Assembly: GCA_903824455.1 (NCBI GenBank)
Contig: CAIJWY010000118.1
Span: 1-19,745, forward strand
Direction: 5' to 3'
Length of the DNA: 19,745 bases
Source of the DNA: an uncultured Micrococcales bacterium
GTDB taxonomy: Bacteria > Actinomycetota > Actinomycetes > Actinomycetales > Microbacteriaceae
Below, piece by piece: positions 1 to 7,427 of this stretch (position 1 is the stretch's first letter; the number at the start of each line of letters is the position of its first letter). Below the pieces are notes generated by a model that saw nothing but the letters and a program-made list of their open reading frames with translations, was not told where the DNA came from and ran no database searches. The translations under genes were made by a program, and so were the position numbers.

Positions 1-495
1 CCTGACCGAGCTAGGTGATGTGGGGCTGAATTCTTTCGGAGAGCTTGGCTGAGCTTCTAGTGCCTCTAAATGTCTAACCGAATCACGTTCGGTATCCATG
101 GCCTCATTGGCCAGGGCGTCTGCCCTTGAATTCAGCTCTCGAGGAATCCACGCCCAGGACACATTTTTACCAGCCACGAGTTTCTGAACGGCAATCCCCA
201 AAACTTGCATGTCCGGATGCTTGATTTTCCAGTTGCCAGACATTTGCTCAACCACAAGCTTGCTGTCCATCCGAATCGTGATGCTGGCTTTTGGATTGAG
301 ACGAAATGCTTCGGTTAGGCCCGCGATTACCGCCTTGTATTCGGCGACATTGTTACTGGCCACTCCCCCGAAAGTTGAAATCTCAGTGACAACCACTCCG
401 GTATCGGCGTCGATCAAAATCGCACCCGAACCAGACGGACCAGGATTTCCGCGGCTGCCGCCATCGGCTTCGATTATGAGACGTTCGTGACTCAT
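1..495 (-). CDS. rnhA: RNase HI-family ribonuclease, N-terminal part (cut by window edge)
   Basis: The 165 visible codons read as a complete RNase H fold, an endonuclease that cuts the RNA strand of RNA:DNA hybrids. The opening motif ADGGSRGNPGPSG supplies D11, NNVAEYKAVIAGL supplies E52, MDSKLVVEQ supplies D77 and NSRADALANEA supplies D126, so the acidic catalytic DEDD set is intact. The frame is still open at position 1, after a polar Ser/Pro-rich stretch that looks like a linker. In many actinobacteria (for example Rv2228c of M. tuberculosis) this RNase H is fused to a C-terminal CobC-like acid phosphatase; that fusion is likely here but lies outside the window. The ATG at 493-495 overlaps the TGA of the zinc-ribbon gene as ATGA, with no clear Shine-Dalgarno, so translation is probably coupled. 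Function is sure; the full length is unknown. Confidence 0.9.
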   Translation of the reverse strand, partial: MSHERLIIEADGGSRGNPGPSGSGAILIDADTGVVVTEISTFGGVASNNVAEYKAVIAGLTEAFRLNPKASITIRMDSKLVVEQMSGNWKIKHPDMQVLGIAVQKLVAGKNVSWAWIPRELNSRADALANEAMDTERDSVRHLEALEAQPSSPKEFSPTSPSSVR

Positions 496-1208
496 CGAAT
501 TATAAAAGCGTCACAGTTGGGGCAGGTAGGAAGTGAGTCTTCGGGAAGAGCCATCATCGCATCAAACTCAACGCCGTTTATTGCCAAGCGACATGCTGAA
601 CAATCGCGTCCGAGAGTTTGTCCCACCGGAACACCGCGCTGGGCCTTGTGCTGGTAGGTGGCAAAAAGTGCTGGTTCAAGTTCAGCCACTATGGCGTCTC
701 GTTTTTGTGAGAGCTCAGAAATTGCAGCGGTCAAGCTCTTCGACTCCCCAGCCGATTTCGCCAATTCCTGTTCGAGTCGAATACTAAGGGCGGCACGAAC
801 CTGTGAAATGTCAGAAACCAATTTCTCTGCAGCTTCGAGCTGTTCCAGGAGGGATAGCTCCGTGTCTTCAAGCATCGACTTGCGATTTTGAAGCGAAACC
901 AATTCTGATTCAACCGCTTTTAGTTCGCGTTCCGAAGAAACCGCCTTGGCTTTACCTTGATCCTGCTGAATCCGAGTATCAGCCATTTCGATATCGGCCA
1001 GCACCTTTTTCAAATCATCTTGAAGTCGTTCGAGATTTGAATTGGCCTCGAGTAGCTTCTCTGATTGCTCAAGAGACTCGCTTCTGAGGGCTTCAACGCT
1101 GGCGTTTTGCTCAGCTCCCTTGAGAGTCAGAGAAGTTCTCTTAATCTGAAAATCAAATTCCGAAAGTCGCAGAACCAGAGTCTGTTGTTTTTTACTTGCC
1201 GTAATCAA
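492..1208 (-). CDS. C4-type zinc-ribbon coiled-coil protein (DUF164/CdsZ-like)
   Basis: This 238-aa protein (counted from TTG at 1208) is a long Glu/Lys/Ser-rich alpha-helical coiled coil over about residues 5-180, followed by a zinc ribbon with CSAC (C203, C206) and CPNC (C229, C232). That architecture defines the DUF164 zinc-ribbon family, which sits next to Nif3 and RNase H in many actinobacteria (Rv2229c-like). The molecular function is not firmly established; a nucleic-acid-related role is only suggested by its RNase H neighbour. The reading frame is open back to a GTG at 1259, but that would overlap nif3 by 50 nt and has a badly spaced purine run. TTG at 1206-1208 has GAAGAGG 9 nt upstream and begins 1 nt after the nif3 stop, so I prefer it. 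Its TGA overlaps the RNase H start by 4 nt. Confidence 0.85.
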   Translation of the reverse strand: MITASKKQQTLVLRLSEFDFQIKRTSLTLKGAEQNASVEALRSESLEQSEKLLEANSNLERLQDDLKKVLADIEMADTRIQQDQGKAKAVSSERELKAVESELVSLQNRKSMLEDTELSLLEQLEAAEKLVSDISQVRAALSIRLEQELAKSAGESKSLTAAISELSQKRDAIVAELEPALFATYQHKAQRGVPVGQTLGRDCSACRLAINGVEFDAMMALPEDSLPTCPNCDAFIIR

Positions 1209-1209
1209 A

Positions 1210-2013
1210 TCAAAATACCTCTTCAGTCCAGGGGTCGGTAGCAACTTTGCTTGCCACACCTTTTATGCCAGAAATGCTGGCAATGCGCTCGACGGCGGTT
1301 TTCACCCAGAGAGACTCCGAAGCCCAGTGTGACACATCAATCAGAGCTAGGTTGCCATTTACTCTCGGCGTCTGGGTGGCGTCGAGAGCCGGATGGTGTC
1401 GAAGATCACTAGTTACATAAACATCAGCGTCGGTCTCTAGCACTCGTTCGATGAACGAGTCACCAGCTCCACTGCAAAGAGCTACCCGGGTTATCGATTT
1501 TGTTGGGTCACCGGCGAATGCAATTTTCCGCGCGACAACAGGTAGCTGTTTAGCTACCGCTTCGGCGAATTCCCTTAGGCCAACCGGGTGGGCCAGAGTA
1601 CCGAGAACCCCGTGTCCGAAACCAGATTGAATGCCCACGATTGGCTTCAAATTGTTTAGTCCGAGCCGCTTGGCAAGCTCCGATGTTGCTCCATCAACCT
1701 GAACGTCAGCGTTCGTGTGTGCGGCAAAGTTGGCAATACCGGATTGAATCAACCTAGAGACTAAACCACCCTTCAATTCACCTTCAACCAGTGAGTTAAC
1801 GCCTCTTAGTAGGGCGGGGTGGTGAGTCACAATTAGTTGGCAGTTTTCGGCAATCGCCTCGTCAATAACCGCATCGGTTAGATCAACGGAAACCAGAACA
1901 CTTTTGATCGAAGCATTGGGATTTCCTACCGTTAGCCCAACCCGATCCCATTCTTCGGCGGCGCTTCGAGGCCAAAAATGCTCGAATTGGCGCGTTAGTT
2001 CAGAAAGCTGCAC
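1210..2013 (-). CDS. Nif3-like dinuclear metal-centre hexameric protein (YbgI/YqfO family)
   Basis: The 267-aa product matches the short, YbgI-like form of the Nif3 family, which forms toroidal hexamers with a dinuclear metal site. The ligand set is visible: THHPALLRG gives H64 and H65, HTNADVQVDG gives H99 and D103, and DVSHWASE gives H229 and E233. The Gly-rich segment CSGAGDSFIE and SDLRHHPALDA are also family features. The exact biochemical activity is unsettled; members are often called GTP cyclohydrolase 1 type 2 homologues without direct proof. There is no PII-like insert, unlike YqfO. The GTG start follows the permease stop by 2 nt and the stop is 1 nt before the zinc-ribbon start, so the gene is inside an operon. 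No strong Shine-Dalgarno is seen, which fits coupled translation. Confidence 0.88.
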   Translation of the reverse strand: MQLSELTRQFEHFWPRSAAEEWDRVGLTVGNPNASIKSVLVSVDLTDAVIDEAIAENCQLIVTHHPALLRGVNSLVEGELKGGLVSRLIQSGIANFAAHTNADVQVDGATSELAKRLGLNNLKPIVGIQSGFGHGVLGTLAHPVGLREFAEAVAKQLPVVARKIAFAGDPTKSITRVALCSGAGDSFIERVLETDADVYVTSDLRHHPALDATQTPRVNGNLALIDVSHWASESLWVKTAVERIASISGIKGVASKVATDPWTEEVF

Positions 2014-2015
2014 TA

Positions 2016-3902
2016 CTAATCAACCACAGCGTCGACTAGATCAAACCGGCGTTCTTCAACCGCTGCCGTTTCCCGCTGCTGTCTAGCAATTCTTGGATAG
2101 CCAAGTGCCAGTGTCAGCAGAACTGAACTACCCATGGCAAGTAATCCGGCTACCGGTATCGAAACCGCAAAACCAAGCGAATTCGAGAGGAACCCGAACC
2201 ACGTAGCGAAACCGTAAGGCTCTGCAAAAGCAAAGGCTGCGACCGACGAGAGAACGAAAATGGCAATCGCCACCCAGTTGACCGAGCCGTAGAATCCGTA
2301 TCCTCTGGTGAGCGATGCGTCGTGATATTTACCTCGGCGCAACAGAGTCTCGGTGAGAACCGCTCCAATCCAGGCTGCGGAAGGAATGATCGCAATGGCC
2401 GTGAGAGTTAGGTTGAAGGCAACCGCATCGTTAACAAACAGTGCCTCCACTACCACGAACACTACAAAAGCAAAGATCAACGTTATCGCCGAACCGTATC
2501 CGATGTGATTTACACCGAGCGTCTTGATCGCCTCAATCAACTTCATCAGACCCGTGTACATGAGACCAAGAACCGCAACGATGGCTAGATTCAGCATCAC
2601 TGAACCACCAACCTCTTGGCCGGTGGCCAAGAAGTAATCGATTACGAATGAAGCCGAAGTTTTCGGACCAAAGGATGTTCCCGAAAGCAAAGCGGCAACG
2701 TGGCTGTAGGCCAAGAGCGGGAGAATGAACCCGAAAATGAAGATCGGCCAGGTTAGGCGCATTCTCGAGGCACCCCAACTTGCGATGGAAATTGATTCAC
2801 CATCGACTCCGTAGGCAAAGACACTCACTACTAGTGCGAACAGCGGCGCACCAATAAGGAAAGAGTTCAAATCAAACACTCTCGCTAAACCGGTGAAGTC
2901 GATTCTCGACGTGGTAGTAATTGCCACGTATAGAAAGCCTCCGAGCGTTGCTGAGGCTAGCGAAACCTTGAGAATTCGTGAAACTTTTCCTCCGAAAATC
3001 GCCAAGAATCCGGCCACAACCACGATTCCGATTGCAAACAATCCGGCGATGGTTAGCGCTCCAGCTGAACCTACTGTGAACAGAGGGGTTGAGAAAGGTT
3101 TATCAATTCCTTGAATTCTGCCGTCGAGATAAGTGGCAAGACCAAAGGCGATAACCGCGAGAGCGAATAGCCCAGACAGCGCCAAGATTAATCCTGGAAC
3201 GATTGAACCGAAAACTCCAAAAGTAGATCGCGAGGCAACTGCCAAGCCCCGGTGCGTTCTGCGAGCCGTTAGCAGACCCAACACATTTACTTTGACTCCT
3301 ACTAAAATTCCAACCAGTGCAGTCAGCATCGATGTTACGAAAGTCATCCCCATGAGGTGAGCGGTAACAGCTCCAAGGGCCGGCACCAAAACCCCAAAAC
3401 CAAGAATCCAGTTTGACGCTGAAACTAAACGGAATCCGGAAACTGGCTTTTGCGCTTCCTCTTCGAATATCGGAGCCTCAGGCACGTCTTCGGCTTCCGG
3501 AGCTTCAAGGCTTGCGAGTATGGCCTCTTCGAAGGCCTCGACGTTCTCCTCAGCAGAGCCTGACGGTTCTAAAACAGGTTCGGCAGCAGGTTCAAAAACG
3601 GGCTCGACAACGGGTTCGGCGACGACTTCATCAATCTCAAGTGATAGGGGGTCTAAACCCTGCTTGGCGCGTTCAAAATTTTGTAAGGCAATCTCAGATC
3701 TTGGATCGGAACTCGATCTCATTTTCTCGAGCCAGGACTCGGTGGCACGATTGTCTTCATCTCTGAGTTTGGTTTGCGTTTCAAGGAATTCCATCGCAGC
3801 CAGCATGCCGGCCTCATCAGCAGCAGCCGAACCAAGTTTTTGACTGATTTGCTCGTCAGTCAAAGATTGCCTGGTTGGAGGATTGAATTCACTTAGTTCC
3901 AT
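2016..3902 (-). CDS. NCS1-like permease with an acidic cytoplasmic N-terminal extension
   Basis: This 628-aa protein has a soluble, very acidic N-terminus (about residues 1-155) and then about 12 hydrophobic segments (165-600), ending in a short charged tail. Two stretches resemble the nucleobase-cation-symport-1 (cytosine/purine/allantoin permease) family: THRGLAVASRSTFGVFGSIVP near residues 216-236 (the R..FG..G...P signature) and RRGKYHDA...YGFYGSVNW near residues 522-543, typical of the last third of these transporters. The substrate cannot be read from the sequence. The extension holds five EP dipeptides at 4-residue steps (96-113) and is not normal for NCS1 proteins, which are usually about 420-500 aa. 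It is the first gene of a cluster with nif3, the zinc-ribbon gene and the RNase H gene. There is no Shine-Dalgarno; a TATTAT hexamer 7 nt before ATG suggests a leaderless start. Family assignment is moderately sure. Confidence 0.65.
   Translation of the reverse strand: MELSEFNPPTRQSLTDEQISQKLGSAAADEAGMLAAMEFLETQTKLRDEDNRATESWLEKMRSSSDPRSEIALQNFERAKQGLDPLSLEIDEVVAEPVVEPVFEPAAEPVLEPSGSAEENVEAFEEAILASLEAPEAEDVPEAPIFEEEAQKPVSGFRLVSASNWILGFGVLVPALGAVTAHLMGMTFVTSMLTALVGILVGVKVNVLGLLTARRTHRGLAVASRSTFGVFGSIVPGLILALSGLFALAVIAFGLATYLDGRIQGIDKPFSTPLFTVGSAGALTIAGLFAIGIVVVAGFLAIFGGKVSRILKVSLASATLGGFLYVAITTTSRIDFTGLARVFDLNSFLIGAPLFALVVSVFAYGVDGESISIASWGASRMRLTWPIFIFGFILPLLAYSHVAALLSGTSFGPKTSASFVIDYFLATGQEVGGSVMLNLAIVAVLGLMYTGLMKLIEAIKTLGVNHIGYGSAITLIFAFVVFVVVEALFVNDAVAFNLTLTAIAIIPSAAWIGAVLTETLLRRGKYHDASLTRGYGFYGSVNWVAIAIFVLSSVAAFAFAEPYGFATWFGFLSNSLGFAVSIPVAGLLAMGSSVLLTLALGYPRIARQQRETAAVEERRFDLVDAVVD
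3564..3623 (-). repeat. Tetrapeptide EPxx repeat within the permease N-terminus
   Basis: Five EP dipeptides occur at exact 4-residue spacing (EPVVEPVFEPAAEPVLEP, residues 96-113), encoded by 12-nt units that resemble each other on the DNA (variants of GGTTCnnnnACn on the plus strand). This looks like a degenerate minisatellite that could expand or shrink in frame. It lies in the acidic linker before the first membrane helix. Confidence 0.75.
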
Positions 3903-3905
3903 GAG

Positions 3906-3951
3906 AAAAATAATACCCGCGCCTCAAGAATTACTCTTGATTCGCGGGTAT
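3906..3951 (-). terminator. Rho-independent terminator of tRNA-Val
   Basis: A 9-bp inverted repeat (ATACCCGCG at 3913-3921 with CGCGGGTAT at 3943-3951) encloses a second 6-bp repeat (TCAAGA 3924-3929 with TCTTGA 3935-3940) around a 5-nt loop. Read on the minus strand, the hairpin begins 7 nt after the tRNA 3' end and is followed by TATTTTTC. The U-tract ends only 3 nt before the permease ATG. Confidence 0.8.
3910..3915 (-). promoter_or_regulatory. Candidate leaderless -10 element of the permease operon
   Basis: TATTAT on the minus strand lies 7 nt before the ATG at 3902, matching the TANNNT -10 consensus at the spacing expected if transcription starts on the ATG. It is preceded by GGG and no -35 box is apparent. 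It overlaps the last stem bases and the U-tract of the tRNA terminator. Inference from spacing only. Confidence 0.45.
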
Positions 3952-3958
3952 CCCTTTG

Positions 3959-4031
3959 TGGGCCCTACCGGGCTCGAACCGATGACATCCACGGTGTAAG
4001 CGTGGCGCTCTACCAACTGAGCTAAAGGCCC
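3959..4031 (-). tRNA. tRNA-Val (anticodon UAC)
   Basis: The 73-nt minus-strand sequence folds as a cloverleaf. The acceptor GGGCCTT pairs with AGGGCCC (one G-U), followed by discriminator A at 3959. The D-arm contains AGCTCAGTTGGTAGAGC, the anticodon stem CCACG/CGTGG closes the loop CTTACAC (anticodon TAC), and the T-loop is GGTTCGAGCCC. No CCA is encoded, so it must be added after transcription. It has its own upstream promoter and a hairpin terminator 7 nt downstream. Confidence 0.97.
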
Positions 4032-4042
4032 AACAAGAGAAA

Positions 4043-4072
4043 AGAATACTTGGGCTGGGCGGTGTGGTGCAA
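4043..4072 (-). promoter_or_regulatory. Promoter of tRNA-Val
   Basis: On the minus strand TTGCAC (4072-4067) and TATTCT (4048-4043) are separated by 18 nt, resembling a vegetative sigma-70-type promoter. A start near 4036 would give a leader of only a few nucleotides before the mature tRNA 5' end at 4031. The -35 box lies just past the stop codon of the peroxiredoxin gene. Confidence 0.55.
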
Positions 4073-4081
4073 ATCCGTGGA

Positions 4082-4543
4082 CTAGTGAAGCGTTGCCAAA
4101 GCCTTTTCGTACTCGCCGAGCGAGCGTGCCTGCCCAGGTGCGGTAACGAACTTGGCAACCAATTCGCCAGCCTTATTGATCACGAATGTGGCTCGGTTAG
4201 CAATACCGCTGTCCTCAAGGAAAACTCCGTATTTTGCGGCCACTTCACCGTGCGGCCAGAAATCGGCGAGAACCGAGAACTTATAGCCCTCTTCATCGGC
4301 AAACTTCTTTTGAACAAACTTCGAGTCAACCGAGAGTGCTAAAAGCTCAACATCGGCTCGTTCGAACTGCGAAAAGTTATCGCGCAACTCGCAAAGTTCT
4401 CCGGTGCAAATACCAGAAAAGCTCAGTGGATAGAAAACGACGACGACGTTCTTTTTGCCTTGGAATTCGGAAAGGGTAACTGTTTCTCCGAACTGATTGG
4501 TCAGGCTGAAATCTGGCGCCAAATCTCCGATGATTAGTGACAT
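4082..4543 (-). CDS. ahpE: AhpE-like peroxiredoxin
   Basis: The 153-aa thioredoxin-fold protein reduces peroxides through a peroxidatic cysteine in the cytoplasm. FYPLSFSGICTGELC holds C46, and R117 in GIANRATFVI is the conserved arginine that activates it. The segments VLADFWPHGEVAAKYGV and GIANRATFV closely resemble mycobacterial AhpE. Unlike that one-cysteine enzyme there is a second cysteine, C51, at the CxxxxC spacing used as the resolving cysteine in PrxQ/Bcp enzymes. The longest frame starts at a TTG at 4558, but AAGGAG at 4550-4555 lies 6 nt before the ATG at 4541-4543, and MSLIIGDLAPDF is the usual family start. It diverges from aceE across 148 bp and runs towards tRNA-Val. The electron donor is not visible here. 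Confidence 0.92.
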   Translation of the reverse strand: MSLIIGDLAPDFSLTNQFGETVTLSEFQGKKNVVVVFYPLSFSGICTGELCELRDNFSQFERADVELLALSVDSKFVQKKFADEEGYKFSVLADFWPHGEVAAKYGVFLEDSGIANRATFVINKAGELVAKFVTAPGQARSLGEYEKALATLH

Positions 4544-4549
4544 GTGAAT

Positions 4550-4555
4550 CTCCTT
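4550..4555 (-). promoter_or_regulatory. Ribosome binding site that sets the ahpE start
   Basis: AAGGAG with a 6-nt spacer (ATTCAC) to ATG at 4543. It lies inside the longest open frame and so rules out the in-frame TTG at 4558. Confidence 0.85.
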
Positions 4556-4676
4556 CAAGTTTTCTTACGATTTGGTTACTCTAAGCGACCATTAGGTGCT
4601 TTTCATTCCCAGAATCACCAATAGAATTATTGAGCCTTTACCAAGGCGACAAAGACGTCTATTAAACATCCCCCAC

Positions 4677-4685
4677 GAAAGGGAG
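4677..4685 (+). promoter_or_regulatory. Ribosome binding site that sets the aceE start
   Basis: GAAAGGGAG lies 6 nt before the GTG at 4692, inside an open frame that continues back to 4596. This supports the GTG start and a 5' untranslated leader. TAGAAT at 4622-4627 is a possible -10 for this gene but lacks a recognisable -35. Confidence 0.75.
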
Positions 4686-4691
4686 TATTCG

Positions 4692-7418
4692 GTGTCACTG
4701 AACAACAACGATGCCTACGCAGTCCACAATCCTGATCAGGACCCTGAAGAGACTCGCGAGTGGCTTGAATCACTAGACGCGGTAGCGCGAGTTCACGGCC
4801 GCGGTCGCGCACGTGAAATTATGCTCAATCTGCTCCGCAGATCACACGAACTTCAGTTGAACGTTCCAATCGTTCCAACCACCGATTACATCAACACCAT
4901 TTCTCCAGAGAACGAACCAGATTTTCCCGGCGATGAAACGGTTGAGCGCACCTATCGTGCTTGGATGCGCTGGAATGCCGCGATGTTGGTTCATCGAGCC
5001 CAGCGTCCAGGGGTTGGTGTTGGTGGGCACATCTCTACTTTTGCTTCGAGCGCATCACTTTATGAAGTTGGATTTAACCATTTCTTTAAAGGTGCCGACC
5101 ACCCAGCCGGGGCAGATCAAATCTTTATTCAGGGTCACGCATCACCTGGCCCATACGCACGCGCCTTTTTGGAAGGTCGCCTAAGCGCCGACCAACTCGA
5201 CGGCTTCCGTCAGGAAAAGTCACACGCCGGAGGAGGGCTTTCGAGCTACCCCCACCCAAGACTTATGCCGGAGTTCTGGCAGTTCCCAACCGTTTCTATG
5301 GGTCTTGGCCCAATCAATGCAATTTACCAAGCTCAGTTCAACCGCTACCTCGCTGGTCGAGGCTTTGCCGACACCGCCGAGCAACACGTTTGGGCATTTC
5401 TTGGCGATGGAGAAATGGACGAGGTTGAAAGCCGCGGCGCACTTCAACTCGCCGCCAACGACGGTCTCGATAACCTGACTTTCGTTGTGAACTGTAACCT
5501 CCAACGGCTAGACGGACCGGTTCGCGGCAATGGCAAGATCATCCAGGAACTCGAAAGTTTCTTCCGCGGTGCCGGCTGGAACGTCATCAAGGTGGTTTGG
5601 GGTCGTGAGTGGGATTCTCTTCTAGAAAGTGACACCGACGGAGCCCTCGTAGATTTGATGAACAAAACCCCAGACGGCGACTATCAGACCTACAAGACCG
5701 AAGACGGAGCCTTTGTTCGAGAGAACTTCTTTGGACGAGACCCGCGCACTCTAAAGTTGGTCGAAAATATGACCGACGACCAGGTCTGGGGACTCAAGCG
5801 CGGAGGCCACGACTACCGCAAGGTTTACGCTGCCTACAAGTCGGCTATCGAACACAAGGGGCAGCCGACGGTTATTTTGGCCAAAACCATCAAGGGCTTC
5901 TCGCTTGGAAAATCTTTTGAAGGACGCAACGCCACCCACCAGATGAAAAAGATGACTCTCGAAAACCTAAAGGGTTTCCGAGACGAACTTCGAATTCCTA
6001 TCACGGACTCACAGCTGGAAGAAAACCCTTACCAACCACCATATTTCCACCCGGGTCAAGACGCGCCTGAAATTCAGTACCTGCACGAGCGTCGCCGCGC
6101 TCTCGGTGGCTACATTCCAGAGCGTCGCAGTAAGTATGTTGATTTCAAACTTCCTGAAGATAAAACCTACGAAATCTCCAAGGGAGGTAGCGGAAATCAA
6201 GAAGTTGCTACCACCATGGCTTTCGTTCGCCTACTAAAGGACTTACTGAGGGCACCAGAGTTTGGCGAGCGAATCGCAATGATCATCCCCGACGAGGCTC
6301 GCACCTTTGGAATGGATGCGTTCTTCCCAACCGCGAAGATTTACAACCCTCAGGGGCAGCACTACATTTCGGTTGACCGCGACATTCTGCTTTCCTATAA
6401 GGAATCTGAGTCAGGCCAAATTTTGCACACCGGAATTAATGAGGCCGGCTCAGTTGCGGCTTTTGCCGCGGCCGCTACCAGCTATGCCACTCACGGTCAG
6501 GCAATCATTCCGTTCTACGTTTTCTATTCCATGTTTGGTTTCCAGCGAACCGCGGATGCAATTTGGGCTGCGGCCGACCAGCTCAGCCGTGGCTTCCTAA
6601 TCGGTGCGACCGCAGGTCGAACCACTCTTACCGGTGAGGGTTTGCAGCACGCCGACGGACACTCTCCGATCATTGCAGCTACCAACGATGCGGTAATTAG
6701 CTACGACCCTGCCTTGAGCTACGAGATTGGCCATATCATTCGTTCCGGTATTGAACGCATGTACGGCGGAACTCACACCGACCCGAATGTGATTTACTAC
6801 CTCACCGTTTACAACGAGCCAATGGTGCAGCCGGCAGAACCAGAACACGTTGATGTCGATGGAATCGTTCGCGGAATCCACAAGGTTTTCAACAACCCTG
6901 CCGAAGGTCGCAAAGCGCAGATTTTGGCTTCGGGCGTTGCCCTTCGCTGGGCTCACGAGGCCGCCGAACTACTTTCAACTGATTGGGGTGTTTCGGCAGA
7001 TGTTTGGTCGGTAACCTCCTGGACCGAGCTTCGCCGCGACGGATTACGTCGTAACGAAAAAGAGTTCCTAAATCCAGATACTCGGGTTGACCCGGCTTAC
7101 GTAACTTCGAAACTAGAAGGTCACGGAGGCCCTTTCCTTGGCGTTAGCGACTATCTGCACCAGGTTCCCGACCAGATTCGTGAATGGATTCCGGGCGATT
7201 ACGCAACCCTAGGAGCCGAAGGCTTTGGCTTCTCGGATACCCGATCGGCAGCCCGCAGACACTTCAAGATCGACGGACCTTCAATCGTGGTTCGAGTACT
7301 TGAGCAATTGGTTGCTCGAGGCGAGATTGATGCCAGCGTTCCAGCTCAAGCAATTGAGCGCTATCGTCTGCACGACGTAACCGCTGGAAACAGCGGCAGC
7401 GCCGGCGGCGAGGCATAA
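4692..7418 (+). CDS. aceE: Pyruvate dehydrogenase E1 component (homodimeric type)
   Basis: AceE decarboxylates pyruvate with thiamine diphosphate and passes the acetyl group to the lipoyl domain of the E2 subunit. From GTG at 4692 it is 908 aa, close to the roughly 900 aa of actinobacterial AceE. The ThDP/Mg motif is complete: GDGEMDE at about residues 238-244 and NCN at 267-269. RAQRPGVGVGGHIS, RGGHDYRKVYAAY, GRNATHQMKK and TAGRTTLTGEGLQHADGHS are typical of this family. An upstream ATA/TTG-rich frame extends to 4596 but has no family similarity, and GAAAGGGAG sits 6 nt before the GTG. It diverges from ahpE and is followed after 9 nt by fabD, so acetyl-CoA production and fatty-acid synthesis are encoded side by side. 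No E2/E3 genes are in the window. Confidence 0.97.
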   Translation: MSLNNNDAYAVHNPDQDPEETREWLESLDAVARVHGRGRAREIMLNLLRRSHELQLNVPIVPTTDYINTISPENEPDFPGDETVERTYRAWMRWNAAMLVHRAQRPGVGVGGHISTFASSASLYEVGFNHFFKGADHPAGADQIFIQGHASPGPYARAFLEGRLSADQLDGFRQEKSHAGGGLSSYPHPRLMPEFWQFPTVSMGLGPINAIYQAQFNRYLAGRGFADTAEQHVWAFLGDGEMDEVESRGALQLAANDGLDNLTFVVNCNLQRLDGPVRGNGKIIQELESFFRGAGWNVIKVVWGREWDSLLESDTDGALVDLMNKTPDGDYQTYKTEDGAFVRENFFGRDPRTLKLVENMTDDQVWGLKRGGHDYRKVYAAYKSAIEHKGQPTVILAKTIKGFSLGKSFEGRNATHQMKKMTLENLKGFRDELRIPITDSQLEENPYQPPYFHPGQDAPEIQYLHERRRALGGYIPERRSKYVDFKLPEDKTYEISKGGSGNQEVATTMAFVRLLKDLLRAPEFGERIAMIIPDEARTFGMDAFFPTAKIYNPQGQHYISVDRDILLSYKESESGQILHTGINEAGSVAAFAAAATSYATHGQAIIPFYVFYSMFGFQRTADAIWAAADQLSRGFLIGATAGRTTLTGEGLQHADGHSPIIAATNDAVISYDPALSYEIGHIIRSGIERMYGGTHTDPNVIYYLTVYNEPMVQPAEPEHVDVDGIVRGIHKVFNNPAEGRKAQILASGVALRWAHEAAELLSTDWGVSADVWSVTSWTELRRDGLRRNEKEFLNPDTRVDPAYVTSKLEGHGGPFLGVSDYLHQVPDQIREWIPGDYATLGAEGFGFSDTRSAARRHFKIDGPSIVVRVLEQLVARGEIDASVPAQAIERYRLHDVTAGNSGSAGGEA

Positions 7419-7421
7419 ACT
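7416..7421 (+). promoter_or_regulatory. Candidate leaderless -10 element of fabD
   Basis: TAAACT overlaps the aceE stop codon (TAA 7416-7418) and lies 6 nt before the fabD ATG, which has no well-placed Shine-Dalgarno. It fits TANNNT at leaderless spacing. The motif is weak and partly forced by the stop codon. Confidence 0.3.
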
Positions 7422-7427
7422 TCAGTC

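Noticed and set aside
3413..3843. Arg- and Ser-rich open frames on the plus strand opposite the permease N-terminus
   Set aside because: They arise from the antisense of the EP-rich repeat and acidic codons. They have no ribosome binding site and no similarity to known proteins.
3913..3951. The nested inverted repeat near 3930 as a regulator operator
   Set aside because: Its place just after the tRNA and its T-run on the minus strand explain it as a terminator. An operator role cannot be excluded but has no separate support.
4596..4691. 32-codon upstream extension of aceE
   Set aside because: It has no resemblance to AceE N-termini, and GAAAGGGAG 6 nt before GTG at 4692 gives a better start. 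The region is more likely promoter and leader.
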